This document shows positions 15,984 to 24,018 of a DNA stretch of 51,756 nucleotides, one piece after another; position 1 is the stretch's first letter; every line of letters begins with the position of its first letter. The notes beneath the pieces were generated by a model. The model had not been told where the DNA came from. It worked only from the letters and a program-made list of their open reading frames with translations, and ran no database searches. The position numbers and the translations under genes are program-made. Origin of the DNA: Spirochaetales bacterium (GTDB lineage: Bacteria; Spirochaetota; Spirochaetia; Treponematales; Treponemataceae). The stretch is from assembly GCA_003246335.1 (NCBI GenBank), contig QKAR01000096.1:1-51756 (forward strand). The letters run 5' to 3'.

Positions 15984-17471
15984 ATGGCGCTCGAACTTTA
16001 CAATACGATGGGGCGAACCTTACAGGAATTTCAGCCGATCGTTCCCGGGAAAGTGGGCTTTTATGGCTGCGGCCCTACCGTCTATAACTTTGCCCACCTC
16101 GGCAATATGCGCGCCTACGTTTTCCAGGACATTCTCAAACGCTCGCTCCGGTTTCTCGGCTACGAAGTAACGCACGTGATGAATATAACCGATATCGGCC
16201 ATCTTTCCGGCGACGCGGACGACGGCGAGGATAAGATGGTGCGCACGGCGAACGAGCGCGGCACGACAGTCCTTGAAATCGCGAAATTTTACACGGACGC
16301 GTTTTTCGCCGACACGGACCGGCTCAATATCGAGCGGCCTTCTATCGTCTGTAAGGCGACCGAGCACGTAGAAGAAATGATCGAGCTGAACCGAAGGCTC
16401 GAGGAACGCGGACACACCTACATGGCCGGCGGAAATCTCTATTTCGACATCTCTACTTTCCCCGATTACGGGAAGCTCGCCCTCCTCAACCTCGACGAGC
16501 TGAAGGCCGGCGCGCGCATCGACGTGGACGAGAACAAACGAAATCCCTACGATTTTGTTTTGTGGTTCACCAAGAGCAAATTCGAAAATCAGGCGCTCAC
16601 CTGGGATTCGCCCTGGGGACGCGGATACCCGGGCTGGCACATCGAATGCTCCGCGATGAGCATGAAGTATCTCGGCGAGCACTTCGACATCCACACCGGC
16701 GGCATCGATCACATCCAAATTCACCACACGAACGAGATCGCCCAATCCGAGGGCGCGACCGGCACGAAATGGGTAAATTACTGGCTTCACAACGAATTTC
16801 TTGTCCTCGACAAGGGAAAAATGTCGAAATCGTCCGGTGGCTTTCTCACCCTGCAAACCATTATCGACAAGGGCTATTCGCCGCTCGATTACCGATTATT
16901 CCTCCTCGGCGCCCAATACCGCAGTCAAATCACTTTTTCGTGGGAATCGATGGAGAGCGCCAAAAACGCGCGGAAGAGTCTCCTCAAGGCGGTCAGCCGC
17001 ATAGTCGCGTCCGTTGGCGACCGGGCGAAAAATTCACAGACGATGACGCACGAAGCGGCGTTACGCGCCCTCCCCGCCGACTCGTCGGCGAAACCGTATC
17101 TTGAACGGTTCAAGGCGGGGCTCGAAACGGACCTTAATACGCCCAAGGCGCTTTCCGAGCTCCAAGGACTCGTACGCGACGCTACCATTCCGGCGGAAGA
17201 CGCCTATACGGCCCTCGTCGCCATGGATTCCGCGCTTGCGCTCAAGCTCGTCGAGGACGCGAAAGCGGCGACGGTAGCCGCCCCAGAGAGCGACCCGCGC
17301 ATCGAGGCGCTCATCGCCGAGCGCGCGACCGCGAAAAAAGAGAAAAATTTCGCCAGAGCCGACGAAATTCGTAACCAATTGCGCAATGAAGGCGTTTTAC
17401 TTGAAGACAACCCATCGGGTACGACATGGAAACGACTGAGCGGAACGGCTCCGGGGGGTTCGCTTGTTTGA
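15984..17471 (+). CDS. cysS: Cysteinyl-tRNA synthetase
   Basis: Class Ia synthetase charging tRNA-Cys; 495 residues, normal length. The HIGH motif is H38-L-G-N41 after the zinc ligand C29 ([16 protein letters not shown]). The remaining metal ligands lie in [10 protein letters not shown] and [15 protein letters not shown]. The KMSKS loop is at 279-283. There are two start choices: ATG 15978 is only 2 bases from GGAGG, and ATG 15984 is 8 bases from it, so I use 15984. The stop overlaps the TTG start of the ECF sigma gene by 8 bases, tying cysteine charging to the sigma/anti-sigma pair. This order also occurs in T. pallidum as I recall it. Confidence 0.95.
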   Translation: MALELYNTMGRTLQEFQPIVPGKVGFYGCGPTVYNFAHLGNMRAYVFQDILKRSLRFLGYEVTHVMNITDIGHLSGDADDGEDKMVRTANERGTTVLEIAKFYTDAFFADTDRLNIERPSIVCKATEHVEEMIELNRRLEERGHTYMAGGNLYFDISTFPDYGKLALLNLDELKAGARIDVDENKRNPYDFVLWFTKSKFENQALTWDSPWGRGYPGWHIECSAMSMKYLGEHFDIHTGGIDHIQIHHTNEIAQSEGATGTKWVNYWLHNEFLVLDKGKMSKSSGGFLTLQTIIDKGYSPLDYRLFLLGAQYRSQITFSWESMESAKNARKSLLKAVSRIVASVGDRAKNSQTMTHEAALRALPADSSAKPYLERFKAGLETDLNTPKALSELQGLVRDATIPAEDAYTALVAMDSALALKLVEDAKAATVAAPESDPRIEALIAERATAKKEKNFARADEIRNQLRNEGVLLEDNPSGTTWKRLSGTAPGGSLV

Positions 17472-18006
17472 ACCCGTCATACTTCTCCGCGCGAATGACG
17501 ACAAGGATTTCCGGACGATTTATACGGCGACCATGCCGATATTGTTTAGGATATCCTTGCGAATAACGCGCAACGAGGAAGCGGCCGAAGACCTCTGCCA
17601 CGACGCCCTGATTAAAATGGGCGAGAAAGACATGCAGTTTCCCTCGGTCAACGACGCGAAATATTGGTTAATCCGCGTCGTGAAAAACGCATCGCTTAAT
17701 TACGCGAAGCGAAAAACCCGGGAACGGCGCGCGTACGAACGCGCGCTCAAGGAAGACCGGCGAAGCGTCGACTCCGGCGAGACCACCCTGCTCAAACAGG
17801 ACGCGGTCGCGCGGGTGCAGGACGCGCTCGATAAATTGCCCGAGAATTTGCGCACCGTGCTCCAGCTGAAGGAATACGGAGAGCTGAATTATAAGGAAAT
17901 AGGCCGCGTGCTCGGCATCACCGAGGGAAACGTAAAAGTCCGGGTGTTCCGCGCGCGCGAGCAGTTGTCAAGGATTATAGGAGAGGACGATGTCTACATG
18001 CCCTGA
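17464..18006 (+). CDS. ECF RNA polymerase sigma factor (sigma-24 / RpoE-like)
   Basis: 180 residues. Sigma region 2 is ~20-90 (YTATMPILFRISLRITRNEEAAEDLCHDALIKM, then DAKYWLIRVVKNASLNYAKRKTR). Region 4 is ~118-170 (ALDKLPENLRTVLQLKEYGELNYKEIGRVLGITEGNVKVRVFRAREQL), a clear helix-turn-helix. The start is TTG 17464, within the end of cysS and preceded by a G-rich run. It overlaps the anti-sigma gene by 17 bases, which implies coupled, balanced synthesis. The factor likely directs an envelope or stress regulon. The promoter sequence it recognises cannot be read off here. Confidence 0.93.
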   Translation: MFEPVILLRANDDKDFRTIYTATMPILFRISLRITRNEEAAEDLCHDALIKMGEKDMQFPSVNDAKYWLIRVVKNASLNYAKRKTRERRAYERALKEDRRSVDSGETTLLKQDAVARVQDALDKLPENLRTVLQLKEYGELNYKEIGRVLGITEGNVKVRVFRAREQLSRIIGEDDVYMP

Positions 18007-18673
18007 TTCTGACCTTTTTTCCGCGTATTTAGACGGCGAAATCCAATCGCCCTGGAAAGAAAAAATCGAGACCCACGTCGATTCCTGCCCCGTCTGCGGA
18101 AAAAAGACGGAAAAATACCGAAATCTCCGGGCTTTGATCGCCGCCGACCGCGATTCGGCGACGAAGATCGATCTTGACGCATCGTTCCAGCGCCTCTGCG
18201 CGAAGAAAAATTGCGTCGTCGCGACGATCGGAAGCGACGCCCGTTCGAAAATACCCGACTGGGTTCACGTTTCCGTGCGAATGCCGATTGCGGCTTTCGC
18301 CGCCGTCCTTTTGGCGGCGATTTTCCTTCCCGCGTGGCTCGTGCTCAAGACGTCCGGAAACCTTCGCGCGGCGAAAGAGGAATTTTCCATGATGCGGCAA
18401 GACGTCGCCTCGCTGAAAAAACTCGCCTCATCGACGCCGGTATACAGCCCGGACCTTTCCGTAGCCGCGTTGCCGGTGCGTTCGCTCGCGGAAGACACCG
18501 CCAACGCCTTCAGCACCGTGTCGTACGCCCGTCAATTCGCGCAAGACGATTCCATGTTCTCCGAGGGGGACATCATCATCATAAAAATGCCGAACTTAAC
18601 CCGATTCAGCGAAGAAGATTTGTTCCAAGGCGAAAAAGAACCGCTTCTCAAGGCAGTTGGCTATTATCGATAA
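17990..18673 (+). CDS. Membrane anti-sigma factor with zinc-binding (ZAS/zf-HC2) domain
   Basis: 227 residues. The N-terminal anti-sigma domain has the H29-x3-C33-x2-C36 motif (THVDSCPVC). One membrane helix lies at ~94-118 (RMPIAAFAAVLLAAIFLPAWLVLK), followed by a short coiled region (AAKEEFSMMRQDVASLKKLA) and a ~90-residue extracytoplasmic tail. It should hold the ECF sigma at the membrane until an envelope signal arrives; release could be redox (ZAS) or proteolytic. The start at ATG 17990 is preceded by GGAGAGG and lies inside the sigma gene. A DegP/HtrA protease is encoded elsewhere in the window, but any link to it is speculation. Confidence 0.88.
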   Translation: MSTCPDSDLFSAYLDGEIQSPWKEKIETHVDSCPVCGKKTEKYRNLRALIAADRDSATKIDLDASFQRLCAKKNCVVATIGSDARSKIPDWVHVSVRMPIAAFAAVLLAAIFLPAWLVLKTSGNLRAAKEEFSMMRQDVASLKKLASSTPVYSPDLSVAALPVRSLAEDTANAFSTVSYARQFAQDDSMFSEGDIIIIKMPNLTRFSEEDLFQGEKEPLLKAVGYYR

Positions 18674-18682
18674 TCCCGAGCC

Positions 18683-20410
18683 ATGATCCGAAAATATTTT
18701 CTCCGCTTGATTCAGCGATCGGATTTTTTCCGCTTTCTCGCCATTCCGGTCGCTTTCGCCCTATTTCTCCTCGCGACGCTTTGCGTATCGCGCCTCGTGC
18801 ACCGCAGGCCGACCGTCTCCGAGATTACCCCGCCCGTCGCCAGTCCCGGAGAGCTGATCCGCATCGAAGGCAGGCATTTTGGCGACGATCCGACGGACCG
18901 ATGGTTAGAGATCGACGGCAATCGAATTTCCGCCAATGATTACGTTGAATGGACCGATACGTCCATCCTCGCGAGACTCCCCGAAACCGTGTCCGACGGG
19001 CTTCTCGTCGTGCGAACGCCGAACGGCGTGAGCAACCCGCGCGTATTCGCGAACCGGCGGGACATTCCCGTGCCGACCCGCGCGAACGCCATGGTGGGTT
19101 TGCCCGCGATCGAGAGTCTCGACTCCGGGACGGCGTCGATCGGTCAACCGCTCACCATACACGGCAAGAACTTCGGCATCGGACGGAACGCGTCGGAAGT
19201 GTGGTTTTCGTGGCGTCAATCATCCGGCATGCCGCTCGCGGTCACGGGACGCGCGGAAAACGAAAGCGTCGCGTGCTCGGAGCACGATTTCGATTACGAA
19301 TATTGGAGCGATCAGGAAATCCGCGTGCGAATTCCCGACGGGGCGACGAGCGGTTTCGTGTTCGTGAAGACCGCGCGCGGCACGAGCAATCAAATGCCGA
19401 TCACGATCCCGGAAACCGTCGGAACGAGGGCCTACGGCGAGAAAAAAACGTACGTCCTCTCGGTCGAGACCGACATTACCGGCGTCACGGCAAGCGAGGG
19501 GAATATGCTCTTCGTTCGCGTCCCGATTCCCGTCACGAGCCTGACGCAGCGCAACGTCGAAATATCCGCCTCGAACCCGGAACCCTACATGAGTTCGTAC
19601 CAGGGCGCGATTTTACACCAGCTCGAAAACCTGAAAACGGGCAAAAACGAGCGCATCGCCCATAGTTTCCTTCTTTCAAAATACGCAATGACAATCTCAG
19701 TCACCCCGTCGGCGGTTAAGCCCTACGCAGATACCGGCTCGCCCCTCTATAAAACCTACACGGCGGCGGACCCCATCGTGCCGACGACGGATCCTTCGAT
19801 AGTCCTCACCGCCTCCGAGATCGTCGGGAAAGAGAAAAACCCGTATCTCAAGGCGCAAAACGCCTACGCGTGGCTCCTTAAAAACGTGAAATACGCGAAA
19901 AACGACAATCCGAGCCGAAACGCCGAGGAATCGCTAAAAACTAAAACGGGCGACGCCTACGATATGGCCATTCTTTTCGCCGCGTTTTGCCGCGCCTCGG
20001 GCGTCCCCGCGATTCCCGTCGCGGGCATACTCGTTGACGCCGACCGAAATTCCCGCGTACATTGGTGGGCGGAATTCTACGTCGAGAATTTTGGGTGGAT
20101 TCCGGTTGATCCGGGGCTCGCCGCGGAACGGGCGCTCGACGCGCCGCAATATTCCGCTCCGAGCCCGACGCCGGCCAATCCCACGGCGGCGAAAGCGTCG
20201 GTTCCCGATCCGCGATATTTCGGCAACCTCAGCGCGGGCCATATCGCGTTCTCGCGCGGATGGACCGAGGGGAAACCCATGACGCAAAAAGGCCGAATCG
20301 TGCGCAAGCCGCGCTTTTTCGCCTTTCAGCCGATATGGGAAGAATCCGGCGGCAATCTCGCCGAATACTCCTCGTACTGGGCCGATCCCAAAGTTACCGG
20401 CGTATATTAA
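18683..20410 (+). CDS. Membrane-anchored TIG/IPT-domain protein with transglutaminase-like fold lacking the catalytic Cys
   Basis: 575 residues. A signal anchor lies at ~17-39, two IPT/TIG Ig-like domains at ~44-125 (ITPPVASPGELIRIEGRHFG) and ~135-250 (IGQPLTIHGKNFG), a linking beta domain next, and a transglutaminase-like domain at ~370-480. In that fold Cys, His and Asp form the triad. Here His is H460 (VHWWAEFY) and Asp is D476 (PVDPGL), but the Cys position is A425 (KTGDAYDMAILFAAF). It is therefore likely a non-enzymatic binding module, or uses another residue. Nine bases separate it from the anti-sigma gene, so it is probably part of the same operon and an envelope protein. Confidence 0.82.
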   Translation: MIRKYFLRLIQRSDFFRFLAIPVAFALFLLATLCVSRLVHRRPTVSEITPPVASPGELIRIEGRHFGDDPTDRWLEIDGNRISANDYVEWTDTSILARLPETVSDGLLVVRTPNGVSNPRVFANRRDIPVPTRANAMVGLPAIESLDSGTASIGQPLTIHGKNFGIGRNASEVWFSWRQSSGMPLAVTGRAENESVACSEHDFDYEYWSDQEIRVRIPDGATSGFVFVKTARGTSNQMPITIPETVGTRAYGEKKTYVLSVETDITGVTASEGNMLFVRVPIPVTSLTQRNVEISASNPEPYMSSYQGAILHQLENLKTGKNERIAHSFLLSKYAMTISVTPSAVKPYADTGSPLYKTYTAADPIVPTTDPSIVLTASEIVGKEKNPYLKAQNAYAWLLKNVKYAKNDNPSRNAEESLKTKTGDAYDMAILFAAFCRASGVPAIPVAGILVDADRNSRVHWWAEFYVENFGWIPVDPGLAAERALDAPQYSAPSPTPANPTAAKASVPDPRYFGNLSAGHIAFSRGWTEGKPMTQKGRIVRKPRFFAFQPIWEESGGNLAEYSSYWADPKVTGVY

Positions 20411-20438
20411 ACCGAACTGAACGCTCAAGGAGACTACC

Positions 20439-21122
20439 ATGGTCACAGTCCTCTCGGTCGGAGGCTCTATCGTCGCGCCGGACAATCCCGACGCCGAATT
20501 CCTTACCGCCTTCGCCGCCCTCGTGCGCGCCTGGCTCGCCGAGGATAACGCGCGAAAGCTCATTCTCGTCGTCGGCGGCGGCGGCCCCGCCCGATCTTAC
20601 CAAGGCGCGTACCGCAATATCGTCGGGGAAGCCGCGGACGAGCAGGCCGACTGGATCGGCATCATGGCGACGCGCCTGAACGCGCAGCTTTTGAAAGCCA
20701 TATTCGCGGACATCTGTCCCTCGGACGTCGTGTACGACCCGACGAAAGTCGACGTATTCACCGGTCGCGTATTAGTCGCGGCGGGCTGGAAACCCGGCTT
20801 TTCCACCGATAACGACGCGGTATTGCTCGCCGAGCGCTTCAGCGCGAAAACCGTCATTAACCTCTCGAACATCGCGAAAGTCTATACCGACGACCCGCGC
20901 AAAAATCCCGAGGCGAAACCGATCGACGAAATCGGATGGAAAGAATTTCGCGCCATCGTCGGAGACGAATGGGTGCCGGGAAAAAACGTGCCGTTCGACC
21001 CGGTCGCGAGCATGCACGCGCAAAAAGCCGGGCTGACCGTCATTTGCGCGGCCGGCCGCGACATCGATAACCTCCGCGCGATCCTCGACGGAAAACCCTT
21101 TACCGGTACTACCATTCGCTAG
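20439..21122 (+). CDS. pyrH: UMP kinase, archaeal-type
   Basis: ATP + UMP to ADP + UDP. 227 residues of the amino-acid-kinase fold: VLSVGGSIVAPD at the N-terminus, VVGGGGPARSYQGAYR, and [41 protein letters not shown]. The short N-terminus without the usual bacterial KRVLLKLSGEAL start, and the ARSYQ..Y motif, point to the archaeal-type PyrH branch instead of the standard bacterial enzyme. The start at 20439 has AAGGAG 5 bases upstream. It sits between the TIG protein and a TSUP permease on the same strand. If it is the only PyrH in the genome, it replaced the bacterial gene. Confidence 0.88.
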   Translation: MVTVLSVGGSIVAPDNPDAEFLTAFAALVRAWLAEDNARKLILVVGGGGPARSYQGAYRNIVGEAADEQADWIGIMATRLNAQLLKAIFADICPSDVVYDPTKVDVFTGRVLVAAGWKPGFSTDNDAVLLAERFSAKTVINLSNIAKVYTDDPRKNPEAKPIDEIGWKEFRAIVGDEWVPGKNVPFDPVASMHAQKAGLTVICAAGRDIDNLRAILDGKPFTGTTIR

Positions 21123-21125
21123 AAA

Positions 21126-21887
21126 ATGACAACGATCGTCATTCTCGCCCTCGGCGCGGCGCTGGCCGGCTTTATCGACTCCATAGCCGGAGGAGGCGGC
21201 CTCATTCAGTTGCCGCTTCTCCTTTCGGTTTTCCCCGCGGTTCCGGTTCCGCTCGTGCTCGGGACGAATAAGCTTTCGAGCATTTGCGGGACGGCCTCGG
21301 CGACCATTCGATACGGCAGGGCGATTCGGGGCGATCCGCTCGTGCTCGTTCCGGCGGCGACCTGCGCGCTCGCGGGAGCGGCCCTCGGCGCGGCGAGCGT
21401 TCATTTTTTGCCGACGGCGTTCATGAAGCCGATGGTGCTCATCCTCCTCGTTTGCGTCGGCGCTTACACGTTCTTGAAGCCGACGTTTGGGACCGAAGGG
21501 AGAAAGCCCCTCGTGCGGCGTTTCGTTCCCGGAGTATCGGCGATCATTGGGCTTGGGCTGGGTTTTTACGACGGCTTTTTCGGCCCGGGCACGGGTAGCT
21601 TTCTCATCGTGCTGTTCGTGCAGTTATTCGGCTACGGAATGCTCCGCGCGTCGGCCGCGGCAAAAGTGGTTAACCTCTCGACGAACCTCGCGGCCCTCGC
21701 GCTTTTCGCGCTCTCCGGTTCTGTTATGTGGAAAACGGGACTGATTATGGGCGTCGCGAATATGGCGGGCGCCCAAGCGGGCTCGTGGCTCTCGCTCAGG
21801 CGGGGAAACGGCTTCGTGCGCTGGATGCTTCTCTTCGCGGTCGCGGGACTGACGATAAAGCTCGGCATCGATATTTTTAAAGGATGA
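21126..21887 (+). CDS. TSUP (TauE/SafE) family inner-membrane permease
   Basis: 253 residues with about eight membrane helices in two halves. The TSUP fingerprints are GFIDSIAGGGGLIQLPLLL near the N-terminus, LGTNKLSSICGTASATIRY, and the second-half repeat GFYDGFFGPGTGSFLIVLFV with AKVVNLSTNLAAL. Members move sulfite, sulfoacetate, sulfonates or organic anions; the substrate is undetermined. The start is 3 bases after the pyrH stop, so it is coupled. It is the last gene of the cysS operon. No clear T-tailed hairpin follows; the GACC/GGTC hairpin at the stop is too weak. Confidence 0.88.
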   Translation: MTTIVILALGAALAGFIDSIAGGGGLIQLPLLLSVFPAVPVPLVLGTNKLSSICGTASATIRYGRAIRGDPLVLVPAATCALAGAALGAASVHFLPTAFMKPMVLILLVCVGAYTFLKPTFGTEGRKPLVRRFVPGVSAIIGLGLGFYDGFFGPGTGSFLIVLFVQLFGYGMLRASAAAKVVNLSTNLAALALFALSGSVMWKTGLIMGVANMAGAQAGSWLSLRRGNGFVRWMLLFAVAGLTIKLGIDIFKG

Positions 21888-21973
21888 CCGCGAGGGTCGT
21901 TTTCGTCTAATGCGTTTTTCCGCCGCGCGCCAGCCGCCGCCCCGAGGGCTTCCCTCCGCGTTCCGCGATGAAA

Positions 21974-22615
21974 TCATCCGTAGAGGCGGGCGAGCAGGGC
22001 CGAAAGCTTCGCCCCGTATTGGGGGTCCGCGGCCCACGTTCCCGAAAGGCCCGCGACGAGCGGTGATTTTCCCTTTGGGTTGACGTAGCGATACCGCGGA
22101 TCGACGGCCGTGCCGACGAGGGCTTCCGGGGAACCGTACGCCTTCAAGTGCTGAACGTGGGCGCGCACGCCGGTTCTCTCGTCGGGGAAACGATTTCCCG
22201 GCTGACCAGGGCCAATCGATCCGAGCCCGCAAAAGTTATTCATGTCTTCGGTCACGAGGCCGCCAAAGCGCAAAAATCCCGTTTCCAGGCACATTTGCAT
22301 AAAAGCGACGTCGGGATTCACGCCCTCAAGGTTCGCTTCCTCCACGTAATACGCCGCCATGCGAGCGACTTTCGCGCGGTCTGCGGTCGGGTTATTTTCC
22401 AAAAAAAAAGCGATAAGCCGCCTTTCGCCCACTCCGCCCATTCCCATAATCGCGATCGGAGGGGCCATTTTCTCCCCGGAGGGTTTTTCCGCCGACGGGT
22501 TGTTTCCCGTCGTGGGAGCCGTGCGGCAGGAAAAGAAAGAGATCGCCATCAAGGCGATTCCCACGCAGGCGCGCGAGGCGAATAGCGCGCGGAATAATTT
22601 CGCAATGTGCATCAT
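21974..22615 (-). CDS. Glucosaminidase (GH73, FlgJ C-domain-like) lipoprotein
   Basis: 213 residues. The N-terminal signal sequence ends FFSC (C30), a relaxed spirochaetal lipobox, followed by a ~25-residue linker. The GH73 endo-beta-N-acetylglucosaminidase domain follows, with FMQMCLETGFLRFGG (E111 is the likely catalytic acid), NNFCGLG, and the C-terminal VRAHVQHLKAYGSPEAL/DPRYRY repeat region. It should cleave GlcNAc-MurNAc bonds in peptidoglycan from the periplasmic side. The first two codons are both ATG; neither has a clear Shine-Dalgarno. It is divergent from radC with 74 bases between starts. Confidence 0.85.
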   Translation of the reverse strand: MMHIAKLFRALFASRACVGIALMAISFFSCRTAPTTGNNPSAEKPSGEKMAPPIAIMGMGGVGERRLIAFFLENNPTADRAKVARMAAYYVEEANLEGVNPDVAFMQMCLETGFLRFGGLVTEDMNNFCGLGSIGPGQPGNRFPDERTGVRAHVQHLKAYGSPEALVGTAVDPRYRYVNPKGKSPLVAGLSGTWAADPQYGAKLSALLARLYG

Positions 22616-22689
22616 GACTTACTTGTCGGATTTTTCGGCCAAGAACCTAACGACTTGGCGAATAAAGTACGGACGGGGGATGTTGCGCG

Positions 22690-23352
22690 ATGTTAGAGAT
22701 CGAACGGCGAACGAAACCGGATATGAGAGAGCGGGTAAAACAAAAAGGCGCGCGAAGCCTGAGCGACTGCGAGCTGCTCGCCGTCGCGCTGCGCACGGGC
22801 ACCAGGAACACGCCCGTCATGAGCCTTGCCCAACGCGTCGTGCGGGAGCTCGAAGAAGGACGGCCGGAAAGCGTTTTCGAGCGCCTCTGCGGCATCGACG
22901 GCATGGGAGAGGGAAAGGCGAGCGCCGTGATCGCCGCGCTCGAGATCGGCAGGAGGTTCAACGGAACGGCGCGGCAAAAAGTCAGTTGCGCGAAAGACGT
23001 CTTTCCCCTCATCGCTCATTTCGCCGACCGGAAACAAGAGCAATTCATCTGCGTCTCGCTGAACGGCGCGCACGAGGTTATCGGCATCAGAGTGGTGAGC
23101 GTCGGCACCGTAAATCGAACGCTCGTGCATCCTCGCGAAGTTTTCGCCGATCCCCTTGAAGATAGGGCGGCAGCGGTTATCGTATGCCATAACCATCCGT
23201 CGGGACAGCTTGAGCCTTCCGAAGAAGACCGTAATATCACGAAGCGGCTCGTGGAAGTCGGCGAGATACTCGGCATTCCCGTCCTCGATCACCTCATCTT
23301 GAGCCCGCACGGAGGTTATTACAGTTTCGTGGAATCGGGACAGGAACTATAA
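22690..23352 (+). CDS. radC: RadC-family JAB1/MPN protein
   Basis: 220 residues. An N-terminal helix-hairpin-helix region is RSLSDCELLAVALRTGTRNTPVM..LCGIDGMGEGKASAV. The C-terminal JAMM metalloprotease-like site is complete, with H167, H169 (VCHNHPSG) and D180. RadC was once linked to DNA repair, but its true activity is unsettled. The start at ATG 22690 is preceded by GGGGGA with a 9-base spacer. It is monocistronic, convergent with the DUF2798 gene. Confidence 0.92.
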   Translation: MLEIERRTKPDMRERVKQKGARSLSDCELLAVALRTGTRNTPVMSLAQRVVRELEEGRPESVFERLCGIDGMGEGKASAVIAALEIGRRFNGTARQKVSCAKDVFPLIAHFADRKQEQFICVSLNGAHEVIGIRVVSVGTVNRTLVHPREVFADPLEDRAAAVIVCHNHPSGQLEPSEEDRNITKRLVEVGEILGIPVLDHLILSPHGGYYSFVESGQEL

Positions 23353-23379
23353 GCCCTAAACTACCGCCAATAGCCCGTC

Positions 23380-23841
23380 TTACCGATCGAAGGCCAGCGC
23401 AGTCACTTTTCTCACGATCGGCCCGGCGACGAGAAGTTGCCAGGCGAAAGCCATAGGCAGATTTAAACCGAAGGTTCTCAGCCATTTCAGGAGAAGATCG
23501 GTTCTGGGATCCTTAAAAAGCACGGTCGCGACGAAACTCATGAGAGGACACATGCAAAGAACCATCGCGATGGACATACCTAACGTCACCGCGATCGGCG
23601 AATGCGTCCCTGGGCGCACGAATCGAAAGGCGATGCGATGGGCAAGCGGTCCGCCGATGAATGCTTGAAGCGCCATGACGATAGCAGTGAGATAGAATAT
23701 CTCAATCACCGAGATCCTGAACGCCTGAGCGGTGATGCCGCCTAACCGCAAAATAGAATTATACGTTTCCATGCCATACACCATCGTAACCGCCATGAAA
23801 AGACCAAAGAACGAATTCCGAACGAACAATCGAGTCATCAT
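23380..23841 (-). CDS. DUF2798 family membrane protein
   Basis: 153 residues from ATG 23841 (a second ATG at 23838 has the better distance from the G-run). It has four membrane helices in two DUF2798-like pairs: RLFVRNSFFGLFMAVTMVYGMETYNSIL with FYLTAIVMALQAFIGGPLAHRI, then VTLGMSIAMVLCMCPLMSFVATVLF with LNLPMAFAWQLLVAGPIVRKVTALAF. The biochemical function of the family is unknown. The upstream frame to 23928 runs through a terminator hairpin and is unlikely to be coding. The leader has a promoter and a T-tailed hairpin between promoter and gene, suggesting control by termination/antitermination. Confidence 0.78.
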   Translation of the reverse strand: MMTRLFVRNSFFGLFMAVTMVYGMETYNSILRLGGITAQAFRISVIEIFYLTAIVMALQAFIGGPLAHRIAFRFVRPGTHSPIAVTLGMSIAMVLCMCPLMSFVATVLFKDPRTDLLLKWLRTFGLNLPMAFAWQLLVAGPIVRKVTALAFDR

Positions 23842-23880
23842 CCCCCCTTGCCGGTCGCGAAATTTCCGATAGGTGGTCTG

Positions 23881-23922
23881 AAAAAAAAAACGCGTGAACC
23901 CAAACCTGGATTTACGCGTTTT
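23881..23922 (-). terminator. T-tailed hairpin in the leader of the DUF2798 gene (candidate attenuator)
   Basis: On the minus strand arms AAAACGCGT (23922-23914) and ACGCGTTTT (23895-23887) are perfect 9-bp complements. The stem can be extended by A-U and C-G pairs inside. A run of ten T follows (23890-23881). It lies between a promoter (-10 at 23945-23940) and the start codon at 23841. Confidence 0.75.
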
Positions 23923-23939
23923 CGCCACTCGGCCTCGTA

Positions 23940-23969
23940 AAAATATTCCAAACGGGACATGCCTGTCAA
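23940..23969 (-). promoter_or_regulatory. Promoter upstream of the DUF2798 leader (TTGACA-18-TATTTT)
   Basis: Minus-strand TTGACA at 23969-23964, an 18-base spacer, and TATTTT at 23945-23940. The predicted start near 23933 gives about 45-50 bases of RNA before the T-run. Confidence 0.7.
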
Positions 23970-24018
23970 CCGCACGTTTCTTTCGCTGGTAATTGGGCGC
24001 CGGGAGGGGTATTCTCGA

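Noticed and set aside
21886-21906. GACC/GGTC hairpin with TTTT after the TSUP gene
   Set aside because: Only four base pairs and four T; too weak to call a terminator.
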